DNA from: Pseudomonas sp. PDM14
Lineage (GTDB): Bacteria; Pseudomonadota; Gammaproteobacteria; Pseudomonadales; Pseudomonadaceae
Reading direction: 5' to 3'
Assembly (NCBI RefSeq): GCF_014851905.1
Contig: NZ_JACVAQ010000002.1
Location: 806,001-870,000, forward strand
DNA: 64,000 bases
Shown here: positions 10,514 to 20,551 of the stretch, in pieces
How positions within the stretch are numbered: position 1 is the first letter of the stretch
Layout: every line of letters starts with the position of its first letter
Notes under the pieces: generated by a model
Databases searched by the model: none
What the model saw: only the letters and a program-made list of their open reading frames with translations
What the model was told of the DNA's origin: nothing
Translations under genes and position numbers: made by a program

Positions 10514-10945
10514 TCAGAGGCTCCAGTTGCCGATGTCGGCGTCACTGCCCTCGCCGCCTTCCTGGCCATCGGCGCCCAGCGAGTACAGGTCGATCTTGCC
10601 GCGCGTGCCCGGCGACAGGTACAGGTAGGTATTGCCCCACGGGTCGACCGGCAGCTTCTTCAGGTAGCCCTCGGCGTTCCAGTTCTTCGGCGGCGGGTTG
10701 CCGGTGGGCTTTTTCACCAGCGCCTCGAGGCCCTGCTGGGTGCTCGGGTAGCCCTGGTTGTCGAGCTTGTACATGTCCAGCGCGGCGCCGATGGCGCGGA
10801 TATCGTTCTGCGCCACGGTGACCTTGGCCTGGTCCGGGCGGCCCATCACCTGCGGCACCACCAGCGCGGCGAGGATGCCGAGAATCACCACCACAACCAT
10901 GATTTCAATGAGGGTGAAGCCTTGTTGATTTACCCGCTTGTTCAT
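10514..10945 (-). CDS. xcpT: Type II secretion major pseudopilin XcpT (GspG)
   Basis: The 143-residue GspG forms the pseudopilus shaft. It has cleavage site NQQG/FTLIE, a long helix [19 protein letters not shown], and the conserved C-terminal portion with [13 protein letters not shown] and the aspartate-rich calcium-binding end ([18 protein letters not shown]). ATG at 10945, four bases after xcpS. Confidence 0.97.
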   Translation of the reverse strand: MNKRVNQQGFTLIEIMVVVVILGILAALVVPQVMGRPDQAKVTVAQNDIRAIGAALDMYKLDNQGYPSTQQGLEALVKKPTGNPPPKNWNAEGYLKKLPVDPWGNTYLYLSPGTRGKIDLYSLGADGQEGGEGSDADIGNWSL

Positions 10946-10949
10946 CGTT

Positions 10950-12163
10950 TCAACCCACCAGTTGGTTCAAGGACAGAATTGGCAGGAGGATGGCCAGTAC
11001 GATCACCAGCACCACCGCTCCCATGAAGACCAGCATGAACGGCTCGAACAACCCCACCAGCAGGCCGATGGTGGCCGCCAGGTCGTTCTCCTGATTGCGC
11101 GCAGTGCGCGCCAGCATCTGATCCAGTTCGCCCGAGCGTTCGCCGCTGGCGATCATGTGCAGCATCATCGGCGGAAACTGCCGGCTGGCCTCCAGCGCCC
11201 GCGACAGGCTGCCGCCTTCGCGCACGCGCTGGGTGGCCTGGATCACGTCGTTGCGGATCACTCGGTTGACCACAACCTCGGTGCCGATTGCCAGCGCCTC
11301 GACCAGTGGCACGCCGCTGCGCACCAGGATCGCCAGAGTCGAGGCGAACCGCGCTGTCTCGGTGGCCCGCACCAGCCCCCCCACCAGCGGCACGCGCAGG
11401 ACAACGCCGTGCCAGCGCAAGCGCATGCCCTCCTCGCGAATCGCCCGGCGAAACCCCAGCACCAGCAGGACGATGACAATCAGCGCCAGCCAGCCCCAGC
11501 TCTTCACTAGCTCACTGACGATGATCAGCCCGCGGGTCAGCGCCGGCAGGGTCTGCCCGGAGTCGATGAACACCCGCACCACGTCCGGCACCACGTAGCC
11601 GAGCAGGAAACCGACGATGATCAACGAGGTGACCATCAGGATCACCGGATAGAGCAGTGCCAGCTGCACCTTCTGCCGCGACTGCTGGCGCTGTTCGGTG
11701 TAGTCGGCAAGTTGCTCCAGCACCGGCCCCAGGTGTCCGGCGTGCTCGCCGGCGGACACGGTGGCGCGGTACAGCTCGGGGAAGGCCGCCGGGAATGCCG
11801 CCAGCGCCGCGGCCAGGCCATGACCTTCGAGCACCCGCGCGCGTACGGCGAGCAGCATCGACTGGATGCGCGGCTGACGTGATTGCGCGGCGGCGGCGCG
11901 CAGGGCCTCCTCGATGGGCAAGGCGGCACTGATCAGCGTCGCCAGTTGCCGGGTGACCAGGGCCAGGTCGCGCGCGGCCAGGCCACGACGGAAACCGAAG
12001 CCGCTGCCCTGCGGCGCCTCGCGGCTGCGCATGGCCTCGACCTGCAGCGGCGCCAGCTGTTTCTCGCGCAGCAACTGACGCACCTGACGCGCGCTGTCGG
12101 CCTCGAGCACGCCCTTCTGCTGGCGGCCCTTGGCGTCGAGGGCGATGTATTCGAAAGCGGCCA

Positions 12164-12164
<1 letters not shown>
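10950..12164 (-). CDS. xcpS: Type II secretion inner-membrane protein XcpS (GspF)
   Basis: The 404-residue polytopic platform protein carries two GspF repeats. The cytoplasmic domains are around residues 65-190 and 270-395. Membrane segments lie near [33 protein letters not shown] and the C-terminal [19 protein letters not shown]. The N-terminal [13 protein letters not shown] is the classical GspF start. The start at 12164 overlaps the xcpR stop by one base (TGATG); a longer frame upstream lies inside xcpR and is not used. Confidence 0.96.
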
Positions 12165-13675
<1,511 letters not shown>

Positions 13676-13833
13676 GTGCGGGCCTATTCCTGGATCAAAG
13701 GAGTTAGCTGTTCTTGTTGTTATGAGGCGCGACAGAGCGGCCAAGTTAACGGATTCGACAAAAAAATAAAGGTTCGATGTGGGGCTTTGTCATCACAGTG
13801 CGCGCAATCGCACAGGGGATGGGCCTCGCCGGA
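13676..13833. other. xcpR leader/promoter region
   Basis: This 158-base non-coding stretch must hold the promoter of xcpR-Z, because a terminator lies just upstream at 13834-13870. It is more A/T rich than its surroundings near 13700-13770. I could not pick out a convincing -35/-10 pair or regulator site. Confidence 0.4.
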
Positions 13834-13870
13834 TAAAAAAACGCCGGCGCTGCGGGTGCAGTGCCGGCGT
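13834..13870 (-). terminator. Terminator between dioxygenase gene and xcpR
   Basis: A 13-bp stem with one G-T pair (13841-13853 with 13858-13870, loop GGGT) is followed by TTTTTTT on the minus strand. It isolates the xcpR-Z operon from transcription of the upstream accessory genes. Confidence 0.88.
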
Positions 13871-13947
13871 CATGGCCACGTGTGCGACGTACTGCTGCCT
13901 GCCCGCAACGTCGCGTGAATGACCTGTAATGTGCGTAACGCGTAACA

Positions 13948-13979
13948 GGACTCACCAGCGCAGCGCGCTGGTGAGGTCC
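13948..13979 (-). terminator. GC-rich hairpin just after the dioxygenase stop
   Basis: An 11-bp perfect stem (13951-13961 with 13965-13975, loop AGC) lies 10 bases past the stop codon. It has no clear T run, so it may stabilise the mRNA 3' end or act with the stronger terminator at 13834-13870. Confidence 0.5.
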
Positions 13980-13985
13980 ACGGGT

Positions 13986-16721
13986 TTACTTGTCTTCGTT
14001 GCGCTGGTGCTTGAAGAACACGCCGTTGTCGCCGAATGCGGAGGCGATCATTGGGGTGGTCAGCTCCAGCTCGCCGACTTTCACCGCACTGCTGCGGCGC
14101 TGCTGGGCGTAGGTACGGCTGAGCGACGGGATGATCGAGGTCTTGATCTCCGCCGAGGTGGCGTACACGTCATACAGCTTGGTGCCGGCGGTTAGCGTGG
14201 TCAGGTCGTTGCGGAAGTCGTGCACGGCACTGGAGAAACGCGTGCGCAGCTCGGCCTTCGGCACGAAGTAGATCTGTGTCGGCGCCTTCGGCTTGGCCAC
14301 GGCCTGGCCGTTCTGCGTCACTTCGGCGAGGTCGTCGACGCGCAGCAGGGTCGGTTTCAGGCTCACCGCCGAGAACAGCAGGGTCGTGCCCAGGGTGTCA
14401 TTGACTTCCGGCACCACGTACTGCGAAAGCTCGTTGGCGAAGAAGTTGTAGTTGTTGCCCTGGCCGCTGAGGCTGTACAGCGCGGAGACGTTCTGCGACG
14501 GCTTGCCATCGACGAAGGCCTTCCACCCCAGACCCGGCTGGAAGCCGTTGGCATTCGGATCGCCAGCTACCGACAGGCGCAGCAGGCCATGGTCGGCGCC
14601 CTGGAACAGCCCGGTGTACGGGTTGCCCGCGGTGGCGACGAACTTCACCTTGGCCATCACGCCGTGCGGGTGCATGGCCTTCTGATAGCCCGCCGGTGCG
14701 ACATCACCGGTCTGCTGGACCTTCTTCCACAGCACCGAACCGATCAGGCCACCGACGTCCACCGGCGGGATCACCGGCAGTTGGCCCGCGGCGTACTGGG
14801 TGCGCAGCGCACCGTTGACCCACAGGTTGTCGACCTTGCCCTGCGCCGGCCAGGCCTGGTAGTCCGCCGGGATGTTCAGGCCCCAGGGTTTGAAGGCGTT
14901 CTCCACGCCCACCAGGCTGCTGTTGAGCTCCGGGTTGTGGCGCTTGAGCACGTCGACCATGGTGCTGTTCTCGACCCAGGCCAGGCCTTCGGCGGTGTAG
15001 ATCTCCGGGCGGTAGTCCTTGGTGTAGAAACGGTCGGTCATCAGGCGGCGCGAGGCGTTCATGATGAAGATCTGGAACGCCGTCTCGCCGAAGGCGAAGC
15101 CGTCCGGGCGCACGGTTTCAGCGAGCTGGCCGACCAGGGTGTCGATCTTCTCGATGTCGTTGCCGTACAGGCGCTTGAGCTGCGCCAGGGTGGCCGCGTC
15201 CTTGGTCAGGTCCTCGAACTTGGTGATCGGCTTGAGGCCGATCTGCCGGCGGAACTCGTTGTAGCGCGGCACGCCACGCTCCCGATCACGCAGCACGTCG
15301 ATGGTCGCCAGGTCGATGTTGCCGACCAGCGGAATCGACAGGTTGCGCAGGAAGTTCGGGTAGTTGTGCAGCGTCAGCGAACCGGGGTTGGTGATGCCGA
15401 ACGAGTACCACAGGCGGTCTGGACGCTCGACGTTGAGCAGATTCTCGGCGTCGCGGTCACGGGTGTTCTGCAGCGGCACGGAACGCGACACCAGGTTGGA
15501 GCCGATGTCGTAGACGTCGACCTTGTCGCGCATCAGCGGGTGCATGCGGTACACGGCGACGAACTCTTCGGTGAGGCTGTACGGCGTGCCGTGGTTGTTC
15601 GGTGCGGTCGAACCGACGATGCCGCTGAGGGCGTGGTCGATAGACGAGCTACCGACACCATTGGGGTCGAAACCAAGGATGCGTTTGATGAAGGAGTCCG
15701 ACTTGGCCAGGTCCTCCTGGAGCATGCGCACTTCGGCCTGATACTTGTCACGCGCGCCGCCGGAACCCAGCAGGCCCCACCAGTTGGCGTACATGGCACG
15801 TTCGGTGATCGGGTTGGCGATCACCGCAGGGGTCCATTCCACGGTGTGGATCTTGGCCATCAGCGCCGAGTTGACCAGGCGCGCGTGGTCGTACAGCCAC
15901 TGGTCGGTCTGCCCCGGATACTTCTGCTTGAGCATCGTGGCGATGGCGTTGTGTTCCTTGGTGAACAGCTGGTGCAGCATGCTCAGCCCGACCCACCAGT
16001 TCTCGTTGAAACCGGTGATCGGCTTGCCGCTGATCAGCTCGTGCGGCAGGCTGCCGTCGGCGTTGATCTTCAGCTTGCCGTCGACGAAGGAACGCACCTT
16101 GTCGTTGGTTTCCTTGTTGCTGCCGTAGAGCTGCGAACCGTCCCACCAGTGGGTGTTGTGGTTGCGGTAGGTCATCGGCTTGCCGGCATCGGCGGCGGTA
16201 CGGGTCGGATCGGGCTGGGTGCGGCGCACGGACAGCGTGCCGCTGCCGAGCACGTCGCCGGCCGGCAGCGGTACCTGGATCGGGTTGGCTTCGACGTTCG
16301 GGCCGTGTTCGACCCAGTCGTGGATCATGAACTGGATCCAGGAGGCGGCGATGAAGTTGAGGCTCGGCGCCGGCTTGAACTCGCCGCGCGCCATCAGGCT
16401 GTTACTCACGTCACGCGGGTTGGGCTTGAGCAGCGTGTCGGTTTCGCCATGGGTGACGTTGGGGTTCACGTTGCGGCCGAAGCGGCGGTAGACGGAGCCT
16501 TCGGCAGGGTTCGAGAGGATGTTGCAGGTGCCGTCCTCGGTCCGCGCCACACGACTTCGCGCGTCACAGGTGATCGTCGCGTTGGCCTTTGGGTAGTCTT
16601 CCACGTCGAACAGGTTGTTCTTGAACAGCGATTCGCGCTCCAGGCTGAGCGCGATCAGGCCGGCGAAGATGCCCAGGGTGCCGAGCTTGGTTAAAGCCGG
16701 CCATGTGACCCAAACAGACAT
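13986..16721 (-). CDS. Alpha-dioxygenase (animal haem peroxidase superfamily) with C-terminal catalase-like domain
   Basis: The 911-residue product has an N-terminal part (about 1-610) that I read as a fatty-acid alpha-dioxygenase. These haem enzymes add O2 at C-2 of fatty acids to give 2-hydroperoxy acids, which decay to the aldehyde one carbon shorter. Shared features with plant alpha-DOX: DGTCN (63-67), RFGRN (80-84), SWIQFMIHDW with distal His134, YRNHNTHWWDGSQLYG (185-200), KEHNA, AKIHTVEWT, NNHGTPYSLTEEF, catalytic Tyr391 and proximal His394 in VYRMH, NYPNFLRNL, RERGVPRYNEFRR, and ETAFQIFIMNASRRL (546-560). Plant enzymes end near 640 residues. The extra C-terminal 300 residues resemble y4iL-type catalase-like proteins: HPHGV with a possible distal His684, YTGLF, LLRLSVAGD, NYNFFAN, and a closing AFGDNGVFFKHQR. 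I do not see the usual catalase proximal Tyr motif. A hydrophobic segment (8-26) could anchor the protein. Start chosen for GGGAGA upstream; 134 bases downstream of the LAL regulator. Confidence 0.88.
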   Translation of the reverse strand: MSVWVTWPALTKLGTLGIFAGLIALSLERESLFKNNLFDVEDYPKANATITCDARSRVARTEDGTCNILSNPAEGSVYRRFGRNVNPNVTHGETDTLLKPNPRDVSNSLMARGEFKPAPSLNFIAASWIQFMIHDWVEHGPNVEANPIQVPLPAGDVLGSGTLSVRRTQPDPTRTAADAGKPMTYRNHNTHWWDGSQLYGSNKETNDKVRSFVDGKLKINADGSLPHELISGKPITGFNENWWVGLSMLHQLFTKEHNAIATMLKQKYPGQTDQWLYDHARLVNSALMAKIHTVEWTPAVIANPITERAMYANWWGLLGSGGARDKYQAEVRMLQEDLAKSDSFIKRILGFDPNGVGSSSIDHALSGIVGSTAPNNHGTPYSLTEEFVAVYRMHPLMRDKVDVYDIGSNLVSRSVPLQNTRDRDAENLLNVERPDRLWYSFGITNPGSLTLHNYPNFLRNLSIPLVGNIDLATIDVLRDRERGVPRYNEFRRQIGLKPITKFEDLTKDAATLAQLKRLYGNDIEKIDTLVGQLAETVRPDGFAFGETAFQIFIMNASRRLMTDRFYTKDYRPEIYTAEGLAWVENSTMVDVLKRHNPELNSSLVGVENAFKPWGLNIPADYQAWPAQGKVDNLWVNGALRTQYAAGQLPVIPPVDVGGLIGSVLWKKVQQTGDVAPAGYQKAMHPHGVMAKVKFVATAGNPYTGLFQGADHGLLRLSVAGDPNANGFQPGLGWKAFVDGKPSQNVSALYSLSGQGNNYNFFANELSQYVVPEVNDTLGTTLLFSAVSLKPTLLRVDDLAEVTQNGQAVAKPKAPTQIYFVPKAELRTRFSSAVHDFRNDLTTLTAGTKLYDVYATSAEIKTSIIPSLSRTYAQQRRSSAVKVGELELTTPMIASAFGDNGVFFKHQRNEDK

Positions 16722-16855
16722 GACGGTATCTCCCGATTTTATTTTTGTGGGTATGGGGTGCCGGGATGATCCGGCAGGCGGGAGAGTAAGGATTTGTTTC
16801 AGCCCCTCCCCCCCTCCCAGGGAGGGGTAGAGGGTGATCGGCAGGCCGTTCGTCG

Positions 16856-19483
16856 TCAGCTGCGTGGCAGCATGGCGAGGATGGCTTCGGTGCGGCTGGA
16901 GACGTTGAGCTTCGAGTAGATGTTCTTCAGGTGCCACTTGGTGGTCGACAGGGCGATACCGGTGCGCGCGCTGATCTCGGTGTTGGACAGGCCGCTGCGC
17001 AGGCAGTCGAAGATCTCCACCTCCTTGCCCGTGAGCAGGCTGGCGATGTCCGGCAGTGGCGCCGGCGCGGCGCTTTCGGCCATGAGGAACTCGGCGTAGG
17101 TCGCACGGTAGTTCTCCGGAATTTCCAGCAGGCCGGATTGCAGCAGGCCGAGCACCGCCTCGGCAAAGCCTGGCGCCTCGTCGAACACCGAGCGGTTGAT
17201 GTTGACGATGCCAAAGCGCTCCACCAGTTGCAGCAGCGCACGCAGTTGGTCGTCCTTGCCTTGTTGCGGCGAGCCGAACACCAGCAGGTTGGCTTCGACC
17301 ACCAGCGCACGGGCCTTCATCTCGCTCTGGCGCAACGACTGCGCCAGCACGTTGAGGATGCGACTGGCGCGCGGCTGCGCGCCACGCATCACCAGCCAGT
17401 ACACCGCAGCCAGGCCGTAGCGCTCCCAGCACTCGTCATAGGGCCGCGCGCGCTCCCACTCCCCGGCCGCCAAGCGCTCTTCGATGCCGAGGCGCTGGGC
17501 CAGGCTATCGAGCGCCGCCGGACGCCCGGCGAGGAAGGCCTGGCGCATGCTTTCCTGCGCGACCTGGCTGGCGAAGCGCTCGTAGTTGCCCAGCTGCAGC
17601 ACCCGCGACAGCTGCTCCAGCAGGCGCCCGGCGCGGCCATGGGACTGACGCCGGTAGAGCAGGCGCGACAGGGTGATGTGCACCGTGGCGATGGCCTCGG
17701 TGGCCGACGACGAACTGACCACCGCCATCAGGTCCTCGCACAGCTGCTGCGCCGCCGCGAGCTGGTTCTGCTCGTACAGCGCCACCACCATGGCCGTAGC
17801 CCGGTTGACCCAGGCCGGCGAGGAGCGTTCGGTGCGCTGGTAGTCATTGCACACATCCTTGCGCGCACTGGTGGCGCGCCCGGCGTTGCGGTTGCACAGG
17901 GCGATGATCAGGTCGGCGTAACTTTCCAGGAAGCTCTGGCCGATCTGCGCCAGCAATGCCTTGGCTTCCATGGCCATGTGGATGGCCCGCTCCAGGCGCG
18001 CGTTCATCAGGTGGTGGTAGGACAGCAGCGTCAACGTCAGTGCGCGGATGTTCGGTGGCACGCCGGGCTGCAGCAGCGACGCCCAGCGCTCGCCCGGGAC
18101 GAAGCCGAGGTCGAACTGGAACAGCTCCAGGTTCAGCGCCAGCAGCCGGCGCGTCGGCTCGTCCACGGTCGGCTCGGCGGCAGCGCGGGCGAACAACTCG
18201 TCCAGGCAGTAGCGCGCCTGGTGGAAGCGCCGCGACAGGGTCAGCGCATAGATCATCGGCACCAGCAGGCGCGGGCGGGCGAACAGCTCGGCCTCGGGCA
18301 GCGGCTCCAGCCACTTGAGCACATCGGCGAAGTAGCCGATGCGCACCCACTGCTCGCAGGCATCCTCGAGCATCTGCAGGAACAGCGCCGGCTCGCCGCA
18401 GCGCTGGGCATGCAGCAGCGCCTGCTCGAAATCGCCGCGCTGCAGGAACCACTGCGCCGCCCGCTGGTTCAGCGGGCCGATGCGCTGCGGCTGCTCGACC
18501 GCCAGACGCTTGCCGAGAAAATCGTGCAGCAGCGCGTGATAGCGGTACCAGCCGGCCTGGTTTTCCACCGGCAGCATGAACAGTTCGCGGGCGGCGATAT
18601 CCTCCAGCAGCAGCGCCGAGCCGCTGCGGCCGAGCACGTGGTCGCAGAGATCGCCGTCGAAGCGCTCGAAGATCGCACTGCACAGGAAAAACTCGCGCAG
18701 GTGCGGTGACAGGCGCTTGAGCACCACATGGCCGAAGTAGTCGACGATCTCCGGCTGGCTGCCATTGAAGCGCTCGAGGGCAATGGTGCCGAAGCGCGCA
18801 TAGGCCAGTAGCGCGACCTTGACCCCGGCCATCCAGCCCTCGGTCATGGCCATCAGGTTGTCGACGTAGGTCGCGCTCAGGCTCGGCCCGCCAAGGTGCG
18901 CATTGAGCTGCTGGATCTGCCCGGCGGACAGGCGCAGGTCATGCTGGTCGATGCACAGCAGCTTGTTTTCCAGCTTCAGCCGGCTCAGGGAAAAGCCGGG
19001 GTGGTTGCGACTGGAGAGGATCACCCGGGTACTCGAGGACAGGCGTTCGAGCATCGCCGAGAGCACATCGAGAATGGTCGGCTGGCTGATGTGCTGCAGA
19101 TCGTCGAGGACGATGTAGAGGCCACCGTCGATGCGGTCCAGGGCGTCGGCCAGGTACTCACCAACCGCCTCGGGTGCCTGGTGCATCTCGCCGCCGAAGG
19201 GGTTGAACCAGGAAATGTCGAAGTCTTCGACCTGGCCGCGAATGCACTCGGCGAGGCGGCGAAAGAAGCGCACGGGGTCATTGTCGCGGGCCTGCACCGG
19301 GTAGTAGGCGACGGTGCGCAGGGTGTCCCCGGCCTGCCAGTGGGCCAGCAGCGTGGACTTGCCGGAGCCCGCGGGCGCGAGCAGCAGCGTCAGGGGGAAC
19401 TGCTCGCAGTGGCTGAGCAGCTCCAGCAATTGCTCCCGCGCAAAACCCGGAGGCATGGCGGCAGACGACTTGCGGTCATCCAT
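16856..19483 (-). CDS. MalT/LAL-type LuxR-family ATP-dependent regulator
   Basis: The 875-residue STAND-class regulator has an N-terminal NTPase with Walker A APAGSGKST (36-44) and Walker B LYIVLDDLQ (Asp127, Asp128). A winged-helix/arm region follows, then a long helical repeat (TPR/MalT sensor-like) region at about 330-790. The C-terminal LuxR helix-turn-helix (about 808-872) contains LTGKEVEIFDCLRSG and LSTTKWHLKNIYSKL. In MalT-type proteins an inducer bound to the sensor region allows ATP-driven oligomerisation and activation. The inducer here is unknown. It is co-directional with and immediately upstream of the alpha-dioxygenase gene, which is its most likely target; divergent xcpPQ is another candidate (inference). 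Confidence 0.93.
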   Translation of the reverse strand: MDDRKSSAAMPPGFAREQLLELLSHCEQFPLTLLLAPAGSGKSTLLAHWQAGDTLRTVAYYPVQARDNDPVRFFRRLAECIRGQVEDFDISWFNPFGGEMHQAPEAVGEYLADALDRIDGGLYIVLDDLQHISQPTILDVLSAMLERLSSSTRVILSSRNHPGFSLSRLKLENKLLCIDQHDLRLSAGQIQQLNAHLGGPSLSATYVDNLMAMTEGWMAGVKVALLAYARFGTIALERFNGSQPEIVDYFGHVVLKRLSPHLREFFLCSAIFERFDGDLCDHVLGRSGSALLLEDIAARELFMLPVENQAGWYRYHALLHDFLGKRLAVEQPQRIGPLNQRAAQWFLQRGDFEQALLHAQRCGEPALFLQMLEDACEQWVRIGYFADVLKWLEPLPEAELFARPRLLVPMIYALTLSRRFHQARYCLDELFARAAAEPTVDEPTRRLLALNLELFQFDLGFVPGERWASLLQPGVPPNIRALTLTLLSYHHLMNARLERAIHMAMEAKALLAQIGQSFLESYADLIIALCNRNAGRATSARKDVCNDYQRTERSSPAWVNRATAMVVALYEQNQLAAAQQLCEDLMAVVSSSSATEAIATVHITLSRLLYRRQSHGRAGRLLEQLSRVLQLGNYERFASQVAQESMRQAFLAGRPAALDSLAQRLGIEERLAAGEWERARPYDECWERYGLAAVYWLVMRGAQPRASRILNVLAQSLRQSEMKARALVVEANLLVFGSPQQGKDDQLRALLQLVERFGIVNINRSVFDEAPGFAEAVLGLLQSGLLEIPENYRATYAEFLMAESAAPAPLPDIASLLTGKEVEIFDCLRSGLSNTEISARTGIALSTTKWHLKNIYSKLNVSSRTEAILAMLPRS

Positions 19484-19894
19484 GGTGGTAACTCTTCAGG
19501 CTTGTTTTTATTGTTTGGGAGCACGCACGTGGCGACGGATGATAACCACCTCGCGCCGGGGAAATCTGAAACAGGTCACGCTTCGAACAGCGCGCCGCGC
19601 AATGGCGCTGGCGCCAGACGGCCGGCACCCTGGCCGCAGGCGATATACCGCAGCTCTGGAACCGGCACGTCAGACGGTGGTCATGCATCGGTAGCGCAAC
19701 GATGATTGCATCGGTCTGCGACAAGCACGGCAGCGATTCTTGCGGTATGGTTGGCGCTGCTCCGATTTCCGATGGCAGAATCGGCGCAATCCCCTACCCA
19801 GGGATGGTGCAAGGATCGGCCAAGCGGCCGCACGCTACCCGGCGGCGCCGCGCGACAAAAAATAAGAAGAAAAAAGAACTTGGGGAGTGAAGCT
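19484..19894. other. Divergent promoter region, LAL regulator / xcpPQ
   Basis: This 411-base stretch separates the divergent starts of the regulator (19483) and xcpP (19895). Both promoters must lie here. The last 50 bases before xcpP are A-rich (AAAAAATAAGAAGAAAAAAG). No lux-box-like palindrome or strong sigma-70 pair stood out. The plus-strand frame of xcpP stays open back to 19706, but this part does not look like GspC. Confidence 0.5.
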
Positions 19895-20551
19895 TTGACC
19901 GCATCAGGCATCCGCCTTCCTGGCTGGCTGCATCGCCACGGCGTGTCCATCCTGTTTCTGCTCGGCGTCTGCGCCATGAGCCTGAGTCTGTCGTGGCAGA
20001 CGCTGGATCTCGTGCGCCTGTTGCGCAGCCCCGCCCCCGCTCCCACCGAATCCTCCGCCAGCGCCCAGCAGCAACCCATCGTCGTGGAATCCCTGCAGGG
20101 CCTGTTCGGCACGCCGCTGCAGCAGCGCGGCGACCAGCAGGCCCCGGCCACCACCCTGCAGCTGACCCTGCTCGGCAGCTTCGTCAGCCCGGACAGCCAG
20201 CGCTCCACCGCCATCGTCCTGGTCGCTGGCGGCAAGCCCAAGCGCCTGGCCATCGGCGATGAAATCAGCGACGGCGTGCGCCTGCAGGCCGTGCATCAGG
20301 ATCATGTGGTCCTCAGCCGCAACGGTCGCGATGAGAGCCTGCGCTTCCCCCGCCAGCGCAACGTTGCGCCGGTACAGCAACAGAACGCGCCAGACGAGCT
20401 GCTGCCACCGACCGCCGAACAGCTTGAGCAACTGCAGGGCGAAGACGTCCAGCTCCTGCAGCAGCGCATGGAACTTCTCCGTCAACAAATGGAAGGCGAC
20501 GGCAGCGTGCCGCCGCCAGCCGACGCACCCGAAGACGAAATCACCCAATGA
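19895..20551 (+). CDS. xcpP: Type II secretion protein XcpP (GspC)
   Basis: The 218-residue GspC has a short cytoplasmic tail, one membrane anchor (VSILFLLGVCAMSLSLSW, about residues 13-31), a Pro/Ser linker and the HR domain (LQLTLLGSFVSPDSQRSTAIVL, about 85-150) that contacts the secretin N0 domain. The end has a coiled-coil-like Gln/Leu/Glu stretch (LEQLQGEDVQLLQQRMELLRQ), the arrangement of Pseudomonas XcpP. The start is proposed at TTG 19895, seven bases after GGGGAG, because no ATG gives a sensible N-terminus. It overlaps xcpQ by four bases. Confidence 0.9.
   Translation: MTASGIRLPGWLHRHGVSILFLLGVCAMSLSLSWQTLDLVRLLRSPAPAPTESSASAQQQPIVVESLQGLFGTPLQQRGDQQAPATTLQLTLLGSFVSPDSQRSTAIVLVAGGKPKRLAIGDEISDGVRLQAVHQDHVVLSRNGRDESLRFPRQRNVAPVQQQNAPDELLPPTAEQLEQLQGEDVQLLQQRMELLRQQMEGDGSVPPPADAPEDEITQ

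Noticed and set aside
13676..13985. Lux-box for quorum control of xcpR
   Set aside because: No 20-base dyad of the expected type was found on inspection.
14220..16694. 824-codon plus-strand open frame
   Set aside because: It is antisense to the alpha-dioxygenase gene and reads as a shadow: no ribosome-binding site, His/Gln/Val-biased composition and no recognisable family.
16808..16828. C/G-rich hairpin between regulator and dioxygenase as a terminator
   Set aside because: It has a tiny loop and no T run, so it is not evidence for splitting the two genes into separate transcripts.
16722..17432. In-frame upstream extension of the dioxygenase to 1148 residues
   Set aside because: The extra part is another frame of the LAL regulator; the start at 16721 has its own ribosome-binding site and matches alpha-DOX N-termini.
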